Shown: positions 8,257-17,596, counted from the first letter of the stretch. The stretch: DNA of 64,000 nucleotides from WLMZ01 sp039920665 (GCA_039920665.1 JBDSDH010000042.1:21191-85190), one strand, 5' to 3'. Numbers and translations: made by a program. The notes: generated by a model from the sequence alone, not told the origin.

Positions 8257-9744
8257 ATGCGAAGGCGTCGATCAGGATGGACGCCGATTCGAATCGTTTC
8301 GGCCCGGCCGCGACCTCCACGCAGCGCTACGGATGACTACCATCTCCCACTCGTGGAGCAGGGTGACTGGCAGAACGACGCGGACTACCCGCATGCTCCC
8401 CTGCCGGCGCACGAACGCACCTGGCGACACCCATCCGAGGTCGGCTCTGCCGACTGGGTGCAGTCCGAGCCGCCCCTGGTGGTAGGACGTGGCTTATCGG
8501 TCGCGACCGGCACTGTCGGGGCCGTGCTCGCCATTGGACTGCTCTGGCTGATCGTGCCGCACCCTGGCCGAGGGTCGGACGTGGCCCTCGAATCCAGCAC
8601 CACGTCGGTGCGCACGGTTGCAATCGCCACGACCGCGTCCGCTGACACCGAGCCGATCACCGTCATCGATAGCCAGCCGTCGACTCGCGGCTCGGCGTTG
8701 AACCAGCCATTTGCCGCGACTGACTCGACCAATCCGGTCATCATCCCGACCACCACCTCCGCATTGACGACCACACCGATGCCGACCATGGTGCTCGATG
8801 TCGATACGTCGGCGACGGAATCGATCCCGGCGATCGCCGTGGCGTTGATGCCCGGCCACTACGTCGTCACCACCGCGGCCGCCGTCCGCGGCCGTGAGGG
8901 CCTGGCGGTGTTGTTGCCGTCCGGCGTGACCGTCGTGGGCGCTGTGGTTTCGGTCGATGTCGCCCACGGCACGGCGGTGCTGTCGGTGGGCACGGACATC
9001 GACGACGCAATGATCGAGCCGAGCGATGCCGACATCGAATCGAGCACGTTCGTCGTGATGACCCCGCAGCCAACCACCGCCAGGATCTGGGTCGACCAGG
9101 ACGGCACCCAGGTCGGCTACGAACGCGACGCCGCAACCCGCGCTGGCGAGGGCTCGGTCGTGCTCGACGACAGCGGCCGACTCGTCGGCCTGTGTACCAA
9201 GTCGACCAACGGCACCCGGTTGGTCACGGTCGCCGACCTGCTCGATGCGCTGGTGTCGGCATTCTCGATGGACACGCCGGCTTGGCTCGGCGTGGATTAC
9301 GACGTCGACAGTGCCGGCAACGTGGTGGTCACCCGGGTCCTCTCCGACGGTCCCGGTCGGGCTGCCGGCATCCGCATCGGCGATGCGATCTCGGCGGTCG
9401 ACGGAGTGCCGATCAGCGACCTCGAAACGCTGCGAGCGGCGCTCAATCGCCACGTCGCCGGCGACACGGTCATGCTCACGATCACCCCGGCTGCGAGTCA
9501 GCAGACTTCCACCACGTCGGCATCGAGCGATACGACGGTCGTGACACCCACCACCGTGGCGGCGTCGACTACATCGGAAGCGAATGGCACCGCCACGACC
9601 AGTAACACGACCAGTAACACGACCAGTAACACGAGCAGCGCCGCGACGACGACCAGCGTGACGGCGACGAGTGCGAGGACGACCGCGGCAGCGCCGTTGG
9701 TCGACGTCGCGGTCGTGCTCGCTCCCCCGCCCGGTACGTCCTGA
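8257..9744 (+). CDS. membrane-anchored HtrA-like PDZ protein with degenerate protease domain
   Basis: The recognisable protein begins with a cytoplasmic segment (DYHLPLVE ... HERTWRHPSEVG) and one transmembrane helix (LSVATGTVGAVLAIGLLWLIV). A Thr/Ser-rich linker follows, then a trypsin-like HtrA fold, a PDZ domain (WLGVDYDVDSAGNVVVTRV to GDAISAVDGVPISDLETLRAAL) and a Thr/Ser/Asn-rich tail with a 12-base repeat. In HtrA proteases the catalytic His, Asp and Ser lie in TNxHVV, DLAVL and GNSGG. Here the equivalent stretches read TTAAAV, HGTAVL and GEGSVV, so the triad appears lost. The start is unsure: the in-frame ATG at 8257 is the nearest; GTG at 8353 is another option, and relatives would begin close to DDYHLP, where an ACG stands. 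It diverges from moaE. Confidence 0.7.
   Translation: MRRRRSGWTPIRIVSARPRPPRSATDDYHLPLVEQGDWQNDADYPHAPLPAHERTWRHPSEVGSADWVQSEPPLVVGRGLSVATGTVGAVLAIGLLWLIVPHPGRGSDVALESSTTSVRTVAIATTASADTEPITVIDSQPSTRGSALNQPFAATDSTNPVIIPTTTSALTTTPMPTMVLDVDTSATESIPAIAVALMPGHYVVTTAAAVRGREGLAVLLPSGVTVVGAVVSVDVAHGTAVLSVGTDIDDAMIEPSDADIESSTFVVMTPQPTTARIWVDQDGTQVGYERDAATRAGEGSVVLDDSGRLVGLCTKSTNGTRLVTVADLLDALVSAFSMDTPAWLGVDYDVDSAGNVVVTRVLSDGPGRAAGIRIGDAISAVDGVPISDLETLRAALNRHVAGDTVMLTITPAASQQTSTTSASSDTTVVTPTTVAASTTSEANGTATTSNTTSNTTSNTSSAATTTSVTATSARTTAAAPLVDVAVVLAPPPGTS
9598..9633 (+). repeat. three tandem 12-bp units in the HtrA-like gene
   Basis: ACCAGTAACACG is repeated exactly three times, coding TSNT units in the C-terminal low-complexity tail. 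Unit number could vary by slippage without a frameshift, since 12 is divisible by 3. Confidence 0.8.
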
Positions 9745-9812
9745 TCACGAGGGGATCATCAGGGGACCTCGACTCCAGGCGAATGTGTGCGGACGAATGT
9801 GGGCGACGAGCG

Positions 9813-10886
9813 TCAGGCGTGCCGGCGGCGGCGGCTGCGACGCACGAGGCTGACGACCAGGGCCACCAGCCCTGCGGCTGTCGCGATCATTCCGCCGAGA
9901 GCGAGTTCCTGTTTGCGCTTCGGTGTGATCATCGTCCACCACTTCGCCTCGGTGCCCTCGACATAGGCCTGCTCGTTGGTGACCAACGGCCGCCAGCCCT
10001 GTTGCTTGAGCCGATCGTTGGCCACCAGCCACGGCGAATGGGTGTAGCTGCGCAGTCCGGGCGGAATCGGTCCGCGCTGGAACTGCCAGCGAATCCGCGT
10101 CACGACTTCGGCGACACGAGCGGGCAGCTTGACCTTTGGTGCCGAGCCGGCGAGCGCGCGCACCCGATCAGATGCGACCCAACCGTCAGGAGCCACGTTG
10201 AACACACCGTCGAGACGGCGTTCTGTGGCGATCAACACTGCCGCGGCGAGATCGTCGAGGTGCACGAACTGGGCGCCGGGATCGTCCTCCCCCGATCGTT
10301 GGCCGAGTCCCGCAGCGAGCGCCCGGGCCAAGCTCGATGTGCCGTCAGCCGCCATCGAGATCACCGGTCGCAGGACGGTCGCCGTGCGGCCCGGCGCGCT
10401 CGTTCGCCAGTCATCGACCATCTGCTCGACCGATGCCAACTGGCGGGCGAACACGAAGTCGAGGTCGGGTCGCAGCGCAGCGTCCTCGGTGAGCGGCACC
10501 GGATTGTTGGCCCACGCTCCGTAGACCATCGCCGACGACAGCAGCACGATGTGGCGCACATCGCGCGCCCGAGCAGCTTCGAGCAGCGATGCCGCTCCTT
10601 TGGTGACGCTCTCGCGGCGACGAGCGCGGGTGTCGTGGTCACCGGCTGCCAGATGCACGGCGATGTCGATCCGCCCCGCGTCGAGCGGCGAGGCGACCTC
10701 GTCGCTGGTGGCCATCGCGACGGCGGCGGGAACGATGTCGAACTCGGGCCGGTTACCGAGCAGTGTCACCACCCGAACGCCGAGCCCGCTCTCGGTTCCG
10801 GTGACCAACACAGTGGTGCGATGGTCGATGATCCCCGGCCCGCCGGGTATGACCGCAGGTTCTGATTCGACCGGTGCACTCGTCAC
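9813..10886 (-). CDS. NAD-dependent epimerase/dehydratase (extended SDR) with C-terminal membrane anchor
   Basis: A 357-residue protein from the GTG at 10886; the frame is open further upstream but that part is Arg-rich and non-homologous. The Rossmann start TTVLVTGTESGLGVRVVTLLG (about residues 20-40) resembles the TGxxGxxG nucleotide site, with a Ser in place of the central Gly/Ala spacing. Later come HLAAGDHDTRARRRESV, LLSSAMVYG (catalytic Ser/Tyr region, although the YxxxK is altered to FVFARQL), and GAQFVHLDDLAAAVLIA. The C-terminus holds a hydrophobic helix (LALGGMIATAAGLVALVVSLV) and a basic tail, so the enzyme is probably tethered to the inner membrane face. Substrate unknown. The missing YxxxK leaves catalytic activity open. 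Confidence 0.72.
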   Translation of the reverse strand: MTSAPVESEPAVIPGGPGIIDHRTTVLVTGTESGLGVRVVTLLGNRPEFDIVPAAVAMATSDEVASPLDAGRIDIAVHLAAGDHDTRARRRESVTKGAASLLEAARARDVRHIVLLSSAMVYGAWANNPVPLTEDAALRPDLDFVFARQLASVEQMVDDWRTSAPGRTATVLRPVISMAADGTSSLARALAAGLGQRSGEDDPGAQFVHLDDLAAAVLIATERRLDGVFNVAPDGWVASDRVRALAGSAPKVKLPARVAEVVTRIRWQFQRGPIPPGLRSYTHSPWLVANDRLKQQGWRPLVTNEQAYVEGTEAKWWTMITPKRKQELALGGMIATAAGLVALVVSLVRRSRRRRHA

Positions 10887-11050
10887 CCGGCCGACGTTAA
10901 CCGGCCGACACCGCCGGCCGCTGTCGTCATCCTCGCGGATCGCCTCCTCGCGGATCGTGCTCCATGCAGGTCGTCGTCCTCCTCGCGGTTGATGACGTTC
11001 CACCGCTGGTCGTCACGACAACCCGCAGGGTCAGCGTTAGCATTCGAGCC

Positions 11051-12361
11051 ATGGCAGCTGGCTCTTCCGGCGACAACCCGCTCGGCGACAACCCATTCGG
11101 CAATCTCCCGATGTTCGGAGATCTGGCCAAGGCCCTCTCCGGCCAGGGCCCGCTCAACTGGGATGCTGCTCGGCAGTTCGCTCAGCTGGCGGCGACCGAG
11201 GGTGGACACGAGACCAACGTCGATCCGGCGGTGCGGTTCGCGCTCGCCGAACTCGCCCGCATCGCCGAGCCGCACGTCCTCGACGTCACCGCCCAAGACG
11301 TCAGCGGCTACGAAGTCACCACCACCACTCCGGGTGCGTGGGCGCAGCAGACACTCGACGCGTATCGGCCGTTGTTCACCGAACTCGCAGTGTCACTCGC
11401 GAAACGCCCCGCTGCGTCGGACGAGGACGACAGTGACGACACCACGGATCCGATGATGGCGATGATGGCAGGACTCAGCCAGATGATGGCCCCGGCGATG
11501 CTCGGGATGGCGATCGGCTCGATGGTCGGCCGCCTCGGCAAGCGGGCGTTCGGTCAATACGACCTGCCCATCCCACGAGCCGCTGCTGCGGGGGGTCGCC
11601 CGGCCAATCAGGTGTCGCTCGTGCCCAGCACCGTCGATGCGTTCGCCCAGGATTGGAGCCTGCCCCGCGACTCGATGCGGTTGTGGGTGCTGGCCCACGA
11701 GCTCACCACCCACGCCGTGTTCTCCGTCGAACACATCCGCGAAGGACTGAGCCAGCTCGTTCGGGCGCACGTTGCCGCGTTCCAGCCGGACCCGTCAGCG
11801 GTTGCCGAAAAGTTGGGCTCGCTCGACATGGAGGGTGGCGATCCAATGGCGGCGCTGCAAAAGACACTCGGCGATCCGGAGATCCTGCTCGGCGCGGTCG
11901 AGAGTCCAGCCCAGGCAGCGCTGAAGCCGCAACTCGACGCGTCGTTGGCCGCTGTCATCGGCTATGTCGACTTTGTCGTCGACGCCGTCACCAATCGGCT
12001 CATCGGTGGGGACGCCCAGCGGATCAGCGAAGCCGTGCGCCGCCGCCGAGTGGAAACGTCGCCCGACGATGTGTTCGTCGAGCGCCTGCTCGGCCTGCAC
12101 CTCACCCGTCAACAGGTCGAGCGTGGCCGCAGTTTCGTCAACGGCGTGTTCGAGCGGGGCGGCCAGGTCGCCGTCAATCAATTGCTCGAACGCCCTGGCT
12201 CGTTGCCGACCCCGGCCGAGGTCGATGCGCCGGGTCTGTGGATGGCCCGCCTCGACATTGCCATCGCCAGTGGTGCCGACGCCGAGATCGACAACGAGTC
12301 CGAGGTCGAGTTCAATGTCGACGACCTCAACCCGGACGACTTCGGCTCCACCGACAACTGA
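11051..12361 (+). CDS. DUF2342-family zincin-like protein (putative actinobacterial metalloprotease)
   Basis: A 436-residue protein from the ATG at 11051 (the open frame extends to 10964 in non-conserved sequence). The layout fits the actinobacterial putative-hydrolase/zincin family. It has a Gly/Asn/Pro-rich N-terminus (DNPLGDNPFGNLPMFGDL), a helical domain, a Met-rich stretch near residue 145 (MMAMMAGLSQMMAPAML), a GSMVGRLGKRAFGQYDLP segment, the zinc-site region LWVLAHELTTHAVF near 215, and an acidic C-terminal tail. The expected HExxH reads HELTTH, so the second His is shifted by one residue; whether zinc is bound is uncertain. The biological role of the family is not established. It diverges from the SDR gene and converges on the MFS gene. 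Confidence 0.75.
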   Translation: MAAGSSGDNPLGDNPFGNLPMFGDLAKALSGQGPLNWDAARQFAQLAATEGGHETNVDPAVRFALAELARIAEPHVLDVTAQDVSGYEVTTTTPGAWAQQTLDAYRPLFTELAVSLAKRPAASDEDDSDDTTDPMMAMMAGLSQMMAPAMLGMAIGSMVGRLGKRAFGQYDLPIPRAAAAGGRPANQVSLVPSTVDAFAQDWSLPRDSMRLWVLAHELTTHAVFSVEHIREGLSQLVRAHVAAFQPDPSAVAEKLGSLDMEGGDPMAALQKTLGDPEILLGAVESPAQAALKPQLDASLAAVIGYVDFVVDAVTNRLIGGDAQRISEAVRRRRVETSPDDVFVERLLGLHLTRQQVERGRSFVNGVFERGGQVAVNQLLERPGSLPTPAEVDAPGLWMARLDIAIASGADAEIDNESEVEFNVDDLNPDDFGSTDN

Positions 12362-12478
12362 CGCAGCAATCTCGCGTCGTTCGAGTTGCCGCTCCAATCT
12401 GGTGGTCTACCGGACTGATCGAGTGCCCGGATCGAGACGGAGTCCAGCGCCGCACCGTCGTCGTGGGGCTGCGCAGAG

Positions 12479-14065
12479 CTAGCGGGATCTGCCGGTCTTC
12501 GGGGCATGCAGCGGGGCACCACGCAGGGCGCGGCGCACAGCATCCGGCGGCGGTGGCGGAGGTGGCACAGCACCTGGTCGATCACCGGCTCTGGGCGGCG
12601 GCAAGGTCTTGTCGAGCGGACGAGTGGTGCCGCGAGTCGGTGTCGAGCCTTCACGCTTGAACTTGCGCCGTTCGAGTTCGGCAGCGAGATTGCGCCGCGC
12701 TCGTTTGCCGAACGGTTCGGGAATCGGCTTGCCGGCCGCAACCCGTCGGGTACCGAGGATGTACGACACCGAGGCGAACAGCGCGATCAGACCAACGATC
12801 GCGAACCCGAGCGGACCTTCGCCGTCGGTGTCGGGTCCGTACAGCACCGGGATCACGCCACCGATGACCCACGCCAGTTGGAACTTGGTTTCGAACTGGG
12901 CGAACGCGCGGCCCTGGTTCGCGTCGGGAGCATCTCGTTGGACGAGCGAGTCGAACGCGAGCCGGCACAGCGCAGCGGAGAAGTTCGCGACGAGTGCGAG
13001 CAGAATCCCCGAGACGACGCCGCCGAACAACGCCGCACTGATGCCGCCAATCGCAGTGATACTGAGTCCGCCGATGAACATCCGCTCCTCGTGGGCGCTC
13101 TTGCGGATCATCGGGGCAACGGCGTTGCCGATCATCACACCGACGGTGACCATCGCGATCGCTGCGCCGACAAGCACCGTGCCGGCTTCCTTGGTGCGCA
13201 ACCAGAATGCGAGCAGGAAGAAACAAAATCCGACCGACGCTCGTAGCAACGCCATCGCGCTCGCCGCAAGGGTGATGCCGGCGGCCGTCAGTTCGACCTT
13301 CTCCTCCAACGAAGCCTTCTTCGATGCCACGACTTCGCTCGGCAGACGCGATGCAAAGAAGAACGCACCGACGAAGAGCGCCCCACCCACCAGCAGCGCG
13401 CCCTCCGGTCCGGCGATCACCTTGGCCAGCCCAGCGATCGCCGCGCCGACGAAGCCGAACACGCCCGAGACCAAGCCGAGCTTGGAGTTGGCCTCGACGA
13501 GATCTGCTTCGTTGCGGACCACCGAAGGCACGAGCGCCGACTTGGAAATGTTCTGGGTCTTCTGCAGGACGAGCGCCGCGAACGCAATCGGGTAGAGCAA
13601 CACATCGTCGAGGTGGAACGCCATCAGCACCAGTACGAGCGCCCGACTCAGGGCAACGACCTGCATCAGCAACCGACGGCCGCCGGCCATTCGGTCGATG
13701 AACGGCCCGATCAGTGGGGCGACCACGAGGAACGGCACGAAGCTGATCACCAGGAACAGCAGCACCTTGGGCCGAGCAGCGGTTGGGTTCAGCCCGAGGA
13801 ACAGCGACGTCGCCAACGCCAGCGCCAGACAACCGTCGCCCGCCGCGCTGATCGCCTGCACACGCGCCAGGCGAGTGAAGGGTGAGATCCGCGGAGGGCG
13901 AGGACCCCTGGGGGAATCACCTGGCCGACGACGCGGAGCCGGGTCGTCGACCGGTCGACGCAGATCGGCGCGTTGAGCGCGAGCCCCTTGGGCTGCCCTT
14001 GCAGCCACCGATGAACGTGGGGTCCGGAGCGGATCTCGGGTTCCACGCGACGGATCGGAGCTCAC
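12479..14065 (-). CDS. MFS transporter, last gene of the phosphate regulatory operon
   Basis: A 528-residue protein with about 60 basic/proline-rich cytoplasmic residues, then about 12 hydrophobic segments (for example LLFLVISFVPFLVVAPLIGPFIDRMAGGRR with the MFS loop motif, and AMALLRASVGFCFFLLAFWL), and a Pro-rich C-terminal tail. The family moves small solutes or drugs by proton-coupled transport; the substrate is unknown. The GTG start at 14065 overlaps the regX3 stop in GTGA, so translation is coupled to the response regulator. By position it belongs to the pstB1-phoU-senX3-regX3 transcript and is probably made under phosphate control, which is inference. Confidence 0.8.
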   Translation of the reverse strand: MSSDPSRGTRDPLRTPRSSVAARAAQGARAQRADLRRPVDDPAPRRRPGDSPRGPRPPRISPFTRLARVQAISAAGDGCLALALATSLFLGLNPTAARPKVLLFLVISFVPFLVVAPLIGPFIDRMAGGRRLLMQVVALSRALVLVLMAFHLDDVLLYPIAFAALVLQKTQNISKSALVPSVVRNEADLVEANSKLGLVSGVFGFVGAAIAGLAKVIAGPEGALLVGGALFVGAFFFASRLPSEVVASKKASLEEKVELTAAGITLAASAMALLRASVGFCFFLLAFWLRTKEAGTVLVGAAIAMVTVGVMIGNAVAPMIRKSAHEERMFIGGLSITAIGGISAALFGGVVSGILLALVANFSAALCRLAFDSLVQRDAPDANQGRAFAQFETKFQLAWVIGGVIPVLYGPDTDGEGPLGFAIVGLIALFASVSYILGTRRVAAGKPIPEPFGKRARRNLAAELERRKFKREGSTPTRGTTRPLDKTLPPPRAGDRPGAVPPPPPPPDAVRRALRGAPLHAPKTGRSR

Positions 14066-14802
14066 GCACGCATGTTAGGTGTCGGCCGTTCGTACTTGTA
14101 GCCAAGCCCGCGGATCGTCACGATTCGCTCCGGCTTGGCAGGGTCCGGCTCGATCTTGGCCCGGATCCGTTTGATGTGCACGTCGAGCGTCTTGGTGTCG
14201 CCGACGTAGTCAGCACCCCACACGCGATCGATCAGCAACTCGCGAGGGAGCACCCGACCGACGTTGCTGAGCAACAGATGCAGCAGTTCGAACTCTTTGA
14301 GCGGCATGGCCACCGGATCGCCGGACACGGTGACGAGATGCTCGTCGGCATCGAGCGACACGTCGCCGACGACCAACGAATGGGCGCCGGCGGGCCGGTC
14401 GACGGAGGAGTCGCCATTGGCACCGGTCGCCTCCATCGATGCTCGCCGCAACAGCGCCCGGAGTCGAGCCACGAGTTCGCGAATCCGGTACGGCTTGGTG
14501 ATGTAGTCGTCGGCACCGACCTCGAGTCCGACCACCATGTCGATCTCGGAACTCTTGGCAGTCACCATGATGATCGGCACTGCAGAGGTCTTGCGGATCT
14601 CGCGGCAGACGTCGATTCCCGAGATTCGGGGCAGCATCAGATCGAGCAGGATCACATCCGGTTTGACCGACTCGAACTGTTGCAGCGCGCTTGCTCCATC
14701 GACGGCGACGACGACTCGAAAACCCTCGCGGTTGAGGCCGACGGTGAGTGCCTCGACGAAGCTGTCCTCGTCCTCGACGAGCAAGACAGTGGGGGTGCTC
14801 AT
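14062..14802 (-). CDS. regX3: phosphate response regulator RegX3-like (OmpR/PhoB family)
   Basis: A 246-residue two-component regulator. The receiver domain (residues 1-120) has the acidic pair near E10-D11, the phospho-acceptor Asp54 in ILLDLMLP, Thr81 and Lys103 in YITKPYR. A linker with poorly conserved Ser/Ala-rich sequence (about 123-140) leads to a winged-helix domain with RELLIDRVWG and VDVHIKRIRAKIE-type recognition helix sequence (here LDVHIKRIRAKIEPDP), ending VTIRGLGYKYE. In actinobacteria this regulator, phosphorylated by SenX3 at low phosphate, activates pst and other Pi genes. Its ATG overlaps the senX3 stop (ATGA). The likely target sites are the paired repeats at 17,689-17,808. 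Confidence 0.9.
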   Translation of the reverse strand: MSTPTVLLVEDEDSFVEALTVGLNREGFRVVVAVDGASALQQFESVKPDVILLDLMLPRISGIDVCREIRKTSAVPIIMVTAKSSEIDMVVGLEVGADDYITKPYRIRELVARLRALLRRASMEATGANGDSSVDRPAGAHSLVVGDVSLDADEHLVTVSGDPVAMPLKEFELLHLLLSNVGRVLPRELLIDRVWGADYVGDTKTLDVHIKRIRAKIEPDPAKPERIVTIRGLGYKYERPTPNMRA

Positions 14803-15965
14803 GGGCGCGTTCTCATTCTGCTGGGATGGTCGGCTGCGGCGAGCGGCCGATCTGGAATGTGCAGGCGAAACGTCGATCCTTCACCCTCGCGCGAATCGAC
14901 GGTGACCGCTCCCCCGTGATTGCTGGCGACGTGGCGAACGATCGAGAGCCCGAGTCCCGTGCCACCGGTGCCTCGGCTTCGTGCCCTGTCGACGCGGTAA
15001 AAACGTTCGAAAATTCGATCGAGGTCGTGTGTCGGGATACCGATGCCGCTGTCGGTGACAGTGAACGTCACCCCGTTCGATTCAGGGAATGCTGTCAACG
15101 TGACGCTGCCGCCGGCCTCGCTGTACTTGACGGCATTGTCGACCAGATTGCCCAGTGCCGAAGCGATCTGGGCCTGATCAGCATGAAGCGTGAGGTCCTG
15201 CGGGATTTCGCAGACACGCAAGATCACTTCGCGTTGCTTGGCGGCATAGCTGTTGCGCGACGAGGCTTCGCGTACCAGCGAACCAACGTCGCATTGACTG
15301 ACGACGAGGTCACCACTCAGTTCGATCCGTGACAACTCGAGCAGATCGTCGATGATGCCGGCGACGCGGTGCGCTTCGTTGACGGTCTTGCCGGCGAGAC
15401 GGCTGATCAACACCGGGTCGTCCTCGTCGATCAAGGTCTCGGCGAGGACTGCGAGTGCACCGATCGGCGTCTTCAGCTCGTGGCTGATGTTGGCAACGAA
15501 ATCGGTACGCACCGAATCAAGCCGAGACCGTTCGGTGACGTCTTCGATCGTCGCCACGGCTCCATCGGTACCGAGCGGCTGGGCATGCACGATGACGACC
15601 CGACGCGGCGGTCCGTAGAGCTCGACCGTCTGCGATCGCTGACCACCGCGCAGTGCGCCGCGGAGGTGATGTTGCACAGCGGCCTGGACGAGCACTTCGC
15701 TGTGGGTGTCGCCGCCCGCTTGATCGGATGCCTTGTTGCGGACGATGACCCTGCCATCGCCGTCGGCGACGATCACGCCGACCGGCATTGCATCGAGTGC
15801 CGATTGCAATCGGTCAGCGACAACGCGTAGTTGACGGAGCGCCTGTTCGGTCGCCGGATCCGGCCGCGTCACCGGTTCAGCAGCGCGATGCGAGTGACGC
15901 GAGACGATCAGCGCTGCAAGGGCGGCTCCAATCACCGCGCCGGTCAACAACCACACGACCACCAT
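14799..15965 (-). CDS. senX3: phosphate-sensing histidine kinase SenX3-like
   Basis: A 388-residue membrane kinase. One N-terminal transmembrane helix (VVVWLLTGAVIGAALAALIV) is followed by a PAS-like domain (LQSALDAMPVGVIVADGDGRVIVRN, about residues 53-77), a dimerisation/phospho-acceptor helix with His162 in NISHELKTPIGAL, and an HATPase domain with LVDNAVKYSE (N box), DSGIGIP (G1), and GTGLGLSIV (G2). Such kinases lack a large extracellular sensor and are thought to read phosphate through the Pst transporter and PhoU. The preceding phoU stop is 3 bases upstream, and the kinase stop overlaps regX3. A canonical phosphate-control kinase; high confidence in role by context. Confidence 0.9.
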   Translation of the reverse strand: MVVVWLLTGAVIGAALAALIVSRHSHRAAEPVTRPDPATEQALRQLRVVADRLQSALDAMPVGVIVADGDGRVIVRNKASDQAGGDTHSEVLVQAAVQHHLRGALRGGQRSQTVELYGPPRRVVIVHAQPLGTDGAVATIEDVTERSRLDSVRTDFVANISHELKTPIGALAVLAETLIDEDDPVLISRLAGKTVNEAHRVAGIIDDLLELSRIELSGDLVVSQCDVGSLVREASSRNSYAAKQREVILRVCEIPQDLTLHADQAQIASALGNLVDNAVKYSEAGGSVTLTAFPESNGVTFTVTDSGIGIPTHDLDRIFERFYRVDRARSRGTGGTGLGLSIVRHVASNHGGAVTVDSREGEGSTFRLHIPDRPLAAADHPSRMRTRP

Positions 15966-15968
15966 TGG

Positions 15969-16727
15969 TCAAGCACCCGTTTCGTTGGTCGCAGGCGGCT
16001 GCGTGGTGACATCGTCCAACTCGGAGCCCAAGGGACGCGAACGGTAGCGGGCTGCACCGCGATGTTCGGGAAGCCAGCCGGTGATCACGTAACGAACCCG
16101 CTCGCCGATGTTGACCGCATGGTCGCCGATCCGCTCGTAGAACCGGGCAACGACTGCGAGTTGCACAGCGACCTGGAGGTCGATGTTGCCGGCGGCGTGG
16201 CTCTCGAAGATGGCCTGCACGAACTGCTTTTGGAGCGCATCGAGGTAGTTGTCCATGTCATCGATCGCAGCGGCCTTGGCTGCGTCATTCTCGACAAAGG
16301 ATTCGATCGCGGCGATGTAGAGCTGTTGGGCCTGCTCGCCCATCCGAGTGATGATTCCCCGTAATGACGGATCGAGCTGGTGGCCGTAGATCCGCCGGGC
16401 CGCCTTGCAGATGTTGCAAACCAGGTCGGCAGAACGCTCGACCTCGGCGATCATTCGCAGCGCAGCAAGAATCTGGCGAAGGTCGACCGCGACGGGCGAT
16501 TGCAGCGCAAGGATCTGGACGCACCGCTCTTCGAGGTCGAGGGCACGGGCATCGATCTCGTCGTCGCTGCTGATCACGTAGTCGGCACCTTCGAGGTCGC
16601 CCGACAACAAGATGTTGGTAGCTCGTGGAATCGACTCGGTGACAAATGCAGCGAGGTGTACCAACTCGCTCCGTACCTCGTCCAGATCCTGGTGGAAGCT
16701 CTTGCGCAGTTCGTTCATCATCATCAT
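15969..16727 (-). CDS. phoU: phosphate signalling protein PhoU
   Basis: A 252-residue all-helical protein with two PhoU repeats: VHLAAFVTESIPRAT ... ALDLEERCVQILALQSPVAVDLRQILAALRMIAEVERSADLVCNI in the first, and a matching half with VVARFYERIGDHAVNIGERVRYVITG in the second. The E/D-rich metal-binding motifs (ERSAD, ERIGDHAVN) are intact. PhoU links the Pst transporter to the SenX3-RegX3 pair and represses the response when phosphate is plentiful. Four tandem ATG codons open the gene, so the exact start could be any of them; the first overlaps the pstB1 stop (ATGA). A 20-30 residue polar tail follows the second domain. Confidence 0.92.
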   Translation of the reverse strand: MMMMNELRKSFHQDLDEVRSELVHLAAFVTESIPRATNILLSGDLEGADYVISSDDEIDARALDLEERCVQILALQSPVAVDLRQILAALRMIAEVERSADLVCNICKAARRIYGHQLDPSLRGIITRMGEQAQQLYIAAIESFVENDAAKAAAIDDMDNYLDALQKQFVQAIFESHAAGNIDLQVAVQLAVVARFYERIGDHAVNIGERVRYVITGWLPEHRGAARYRSRPLGSELDDVTTQPPATNETGA

Positions 16728-17596
16728 CCGAACCTTCCTGTCACATACTGCTCGGTCCGCTCGTCGGCGGGAGTGGAAAACATCGTCTTGGTTCGGCCGA
16801 ACTCGACCAGCAGTCCAGTGCGACGGTCGCTGTCGGGATTGACCTCGGTGGTGAAGAAGGCGGTGCGGTCACTGACGCGAGCCGCCTGCTGCATGTTGTG
16901 GGTCACGATCACGATCGTGTACTCCCGCTTCATCTCCTGCATCAGGTCCTCGATCCGAGCGGTTGCGATCGGGTCGAGCGCCGAACATGGCTCGTCCATC
17001 AACACGACTTCGGGCTCGACAGCGACTGCGCGAGCGATGCAGAGCCGCTGCTGCTGGCCGCCGGACAGCCCCAGGGCAGATGACTTCAAGCGATCCTTGA
17101 CCTCGTCCCACAAGGCTGCACCGCGCAGCGACTTCTCGACGATGTCGTCGAGCAGGCTCCGCTTCTTGATTCCGCCGAGGCGAGGCCCGTAGGCGACGTT
17201 GTCGTAAATGTTCTTGGGGAATGGGTTCGGCTTCTGGAACACCATCCCGATCCGACGCCGCACTTCGACTGCGTTCACCTGTGGGTCGTAGAGATCGACG
17301 CCGTGGTACTCGACGGTTCCCTCGACGCGGGCGATGTCGATCAAATCGTTCATCCGGTTGAAGCAGCGCAGGACGGTGCTCTTACCGCAGCCAGACGGTC
17401 CGATGAACGCAGTGATCTCGTGCTTGCGGATGATGAGGTCGACATCCCGGACAGCTTGGTGAGCACCGTAGAAAACTTGCAACCCTTTCGTCTCGAACAC
17501 CGTCGTCGAGCCATCAGTTGCCGATGACGGGTCGGAGGCGAAGAGAGGTGCACGGGCGGACTCGATGGATTCCTGATGTCGATCGTCGAGTTCCAT
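16724..17596 (-). CDS. pstB: phosphate ABC transporter ATP-binding protein PstB (copy 1)
   Basis: A 290-residue ATPase from the ATG at 17596, which is preceded by a GGAGGAAT ribosome-binding site; an upstream in-frame start at 17644 is less likely. Walker A GPSGCGKST spans residues 66-74, the Q-loop is in GMVFQKPNPFPKNIYDNVAYGP, the ABC signature LSGGQ is at 177-181, Walker B VVLMDEP at 197-203 and the H-loop in VTHNMQQAARVSDRTAFF. PstB powers high-affinity phosphate import through PstC/PstA. This copy heads the operon with phoU and the two-component genes and has no permease genes of its own, so it may serve the PstSCA made from the divergent operon, or signal rather than transport. Its N-terminal 30 residues are unconserved. 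Confidence 0.92.
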   Translation of the reverse strand: MELDDRHQESIESARAPLFASDPSSATDGSTTVFETKGLQVFYGAHQAVRDVDLIIRKHEITAFIGPSGCGKSTVLRCFNRMNDLIDIARVEGTVEYHGVDLYDPQVNAVEVRRRIGMVFQKPNPFPKNIYDNVAYGPRLGGIKKRSLLDDIVEKSLRGAALWDEVKDRLKSSALGLSGGQQQRLCIARAVAVEPEVVLMDEPCSALDPIATARIEDLMQEMKREYTIVIVTHNMQQAARVSDRTAFFTTEVNPDSDRRTGLLVEFGRTKTMFSTPADERTEQYVTGRFG

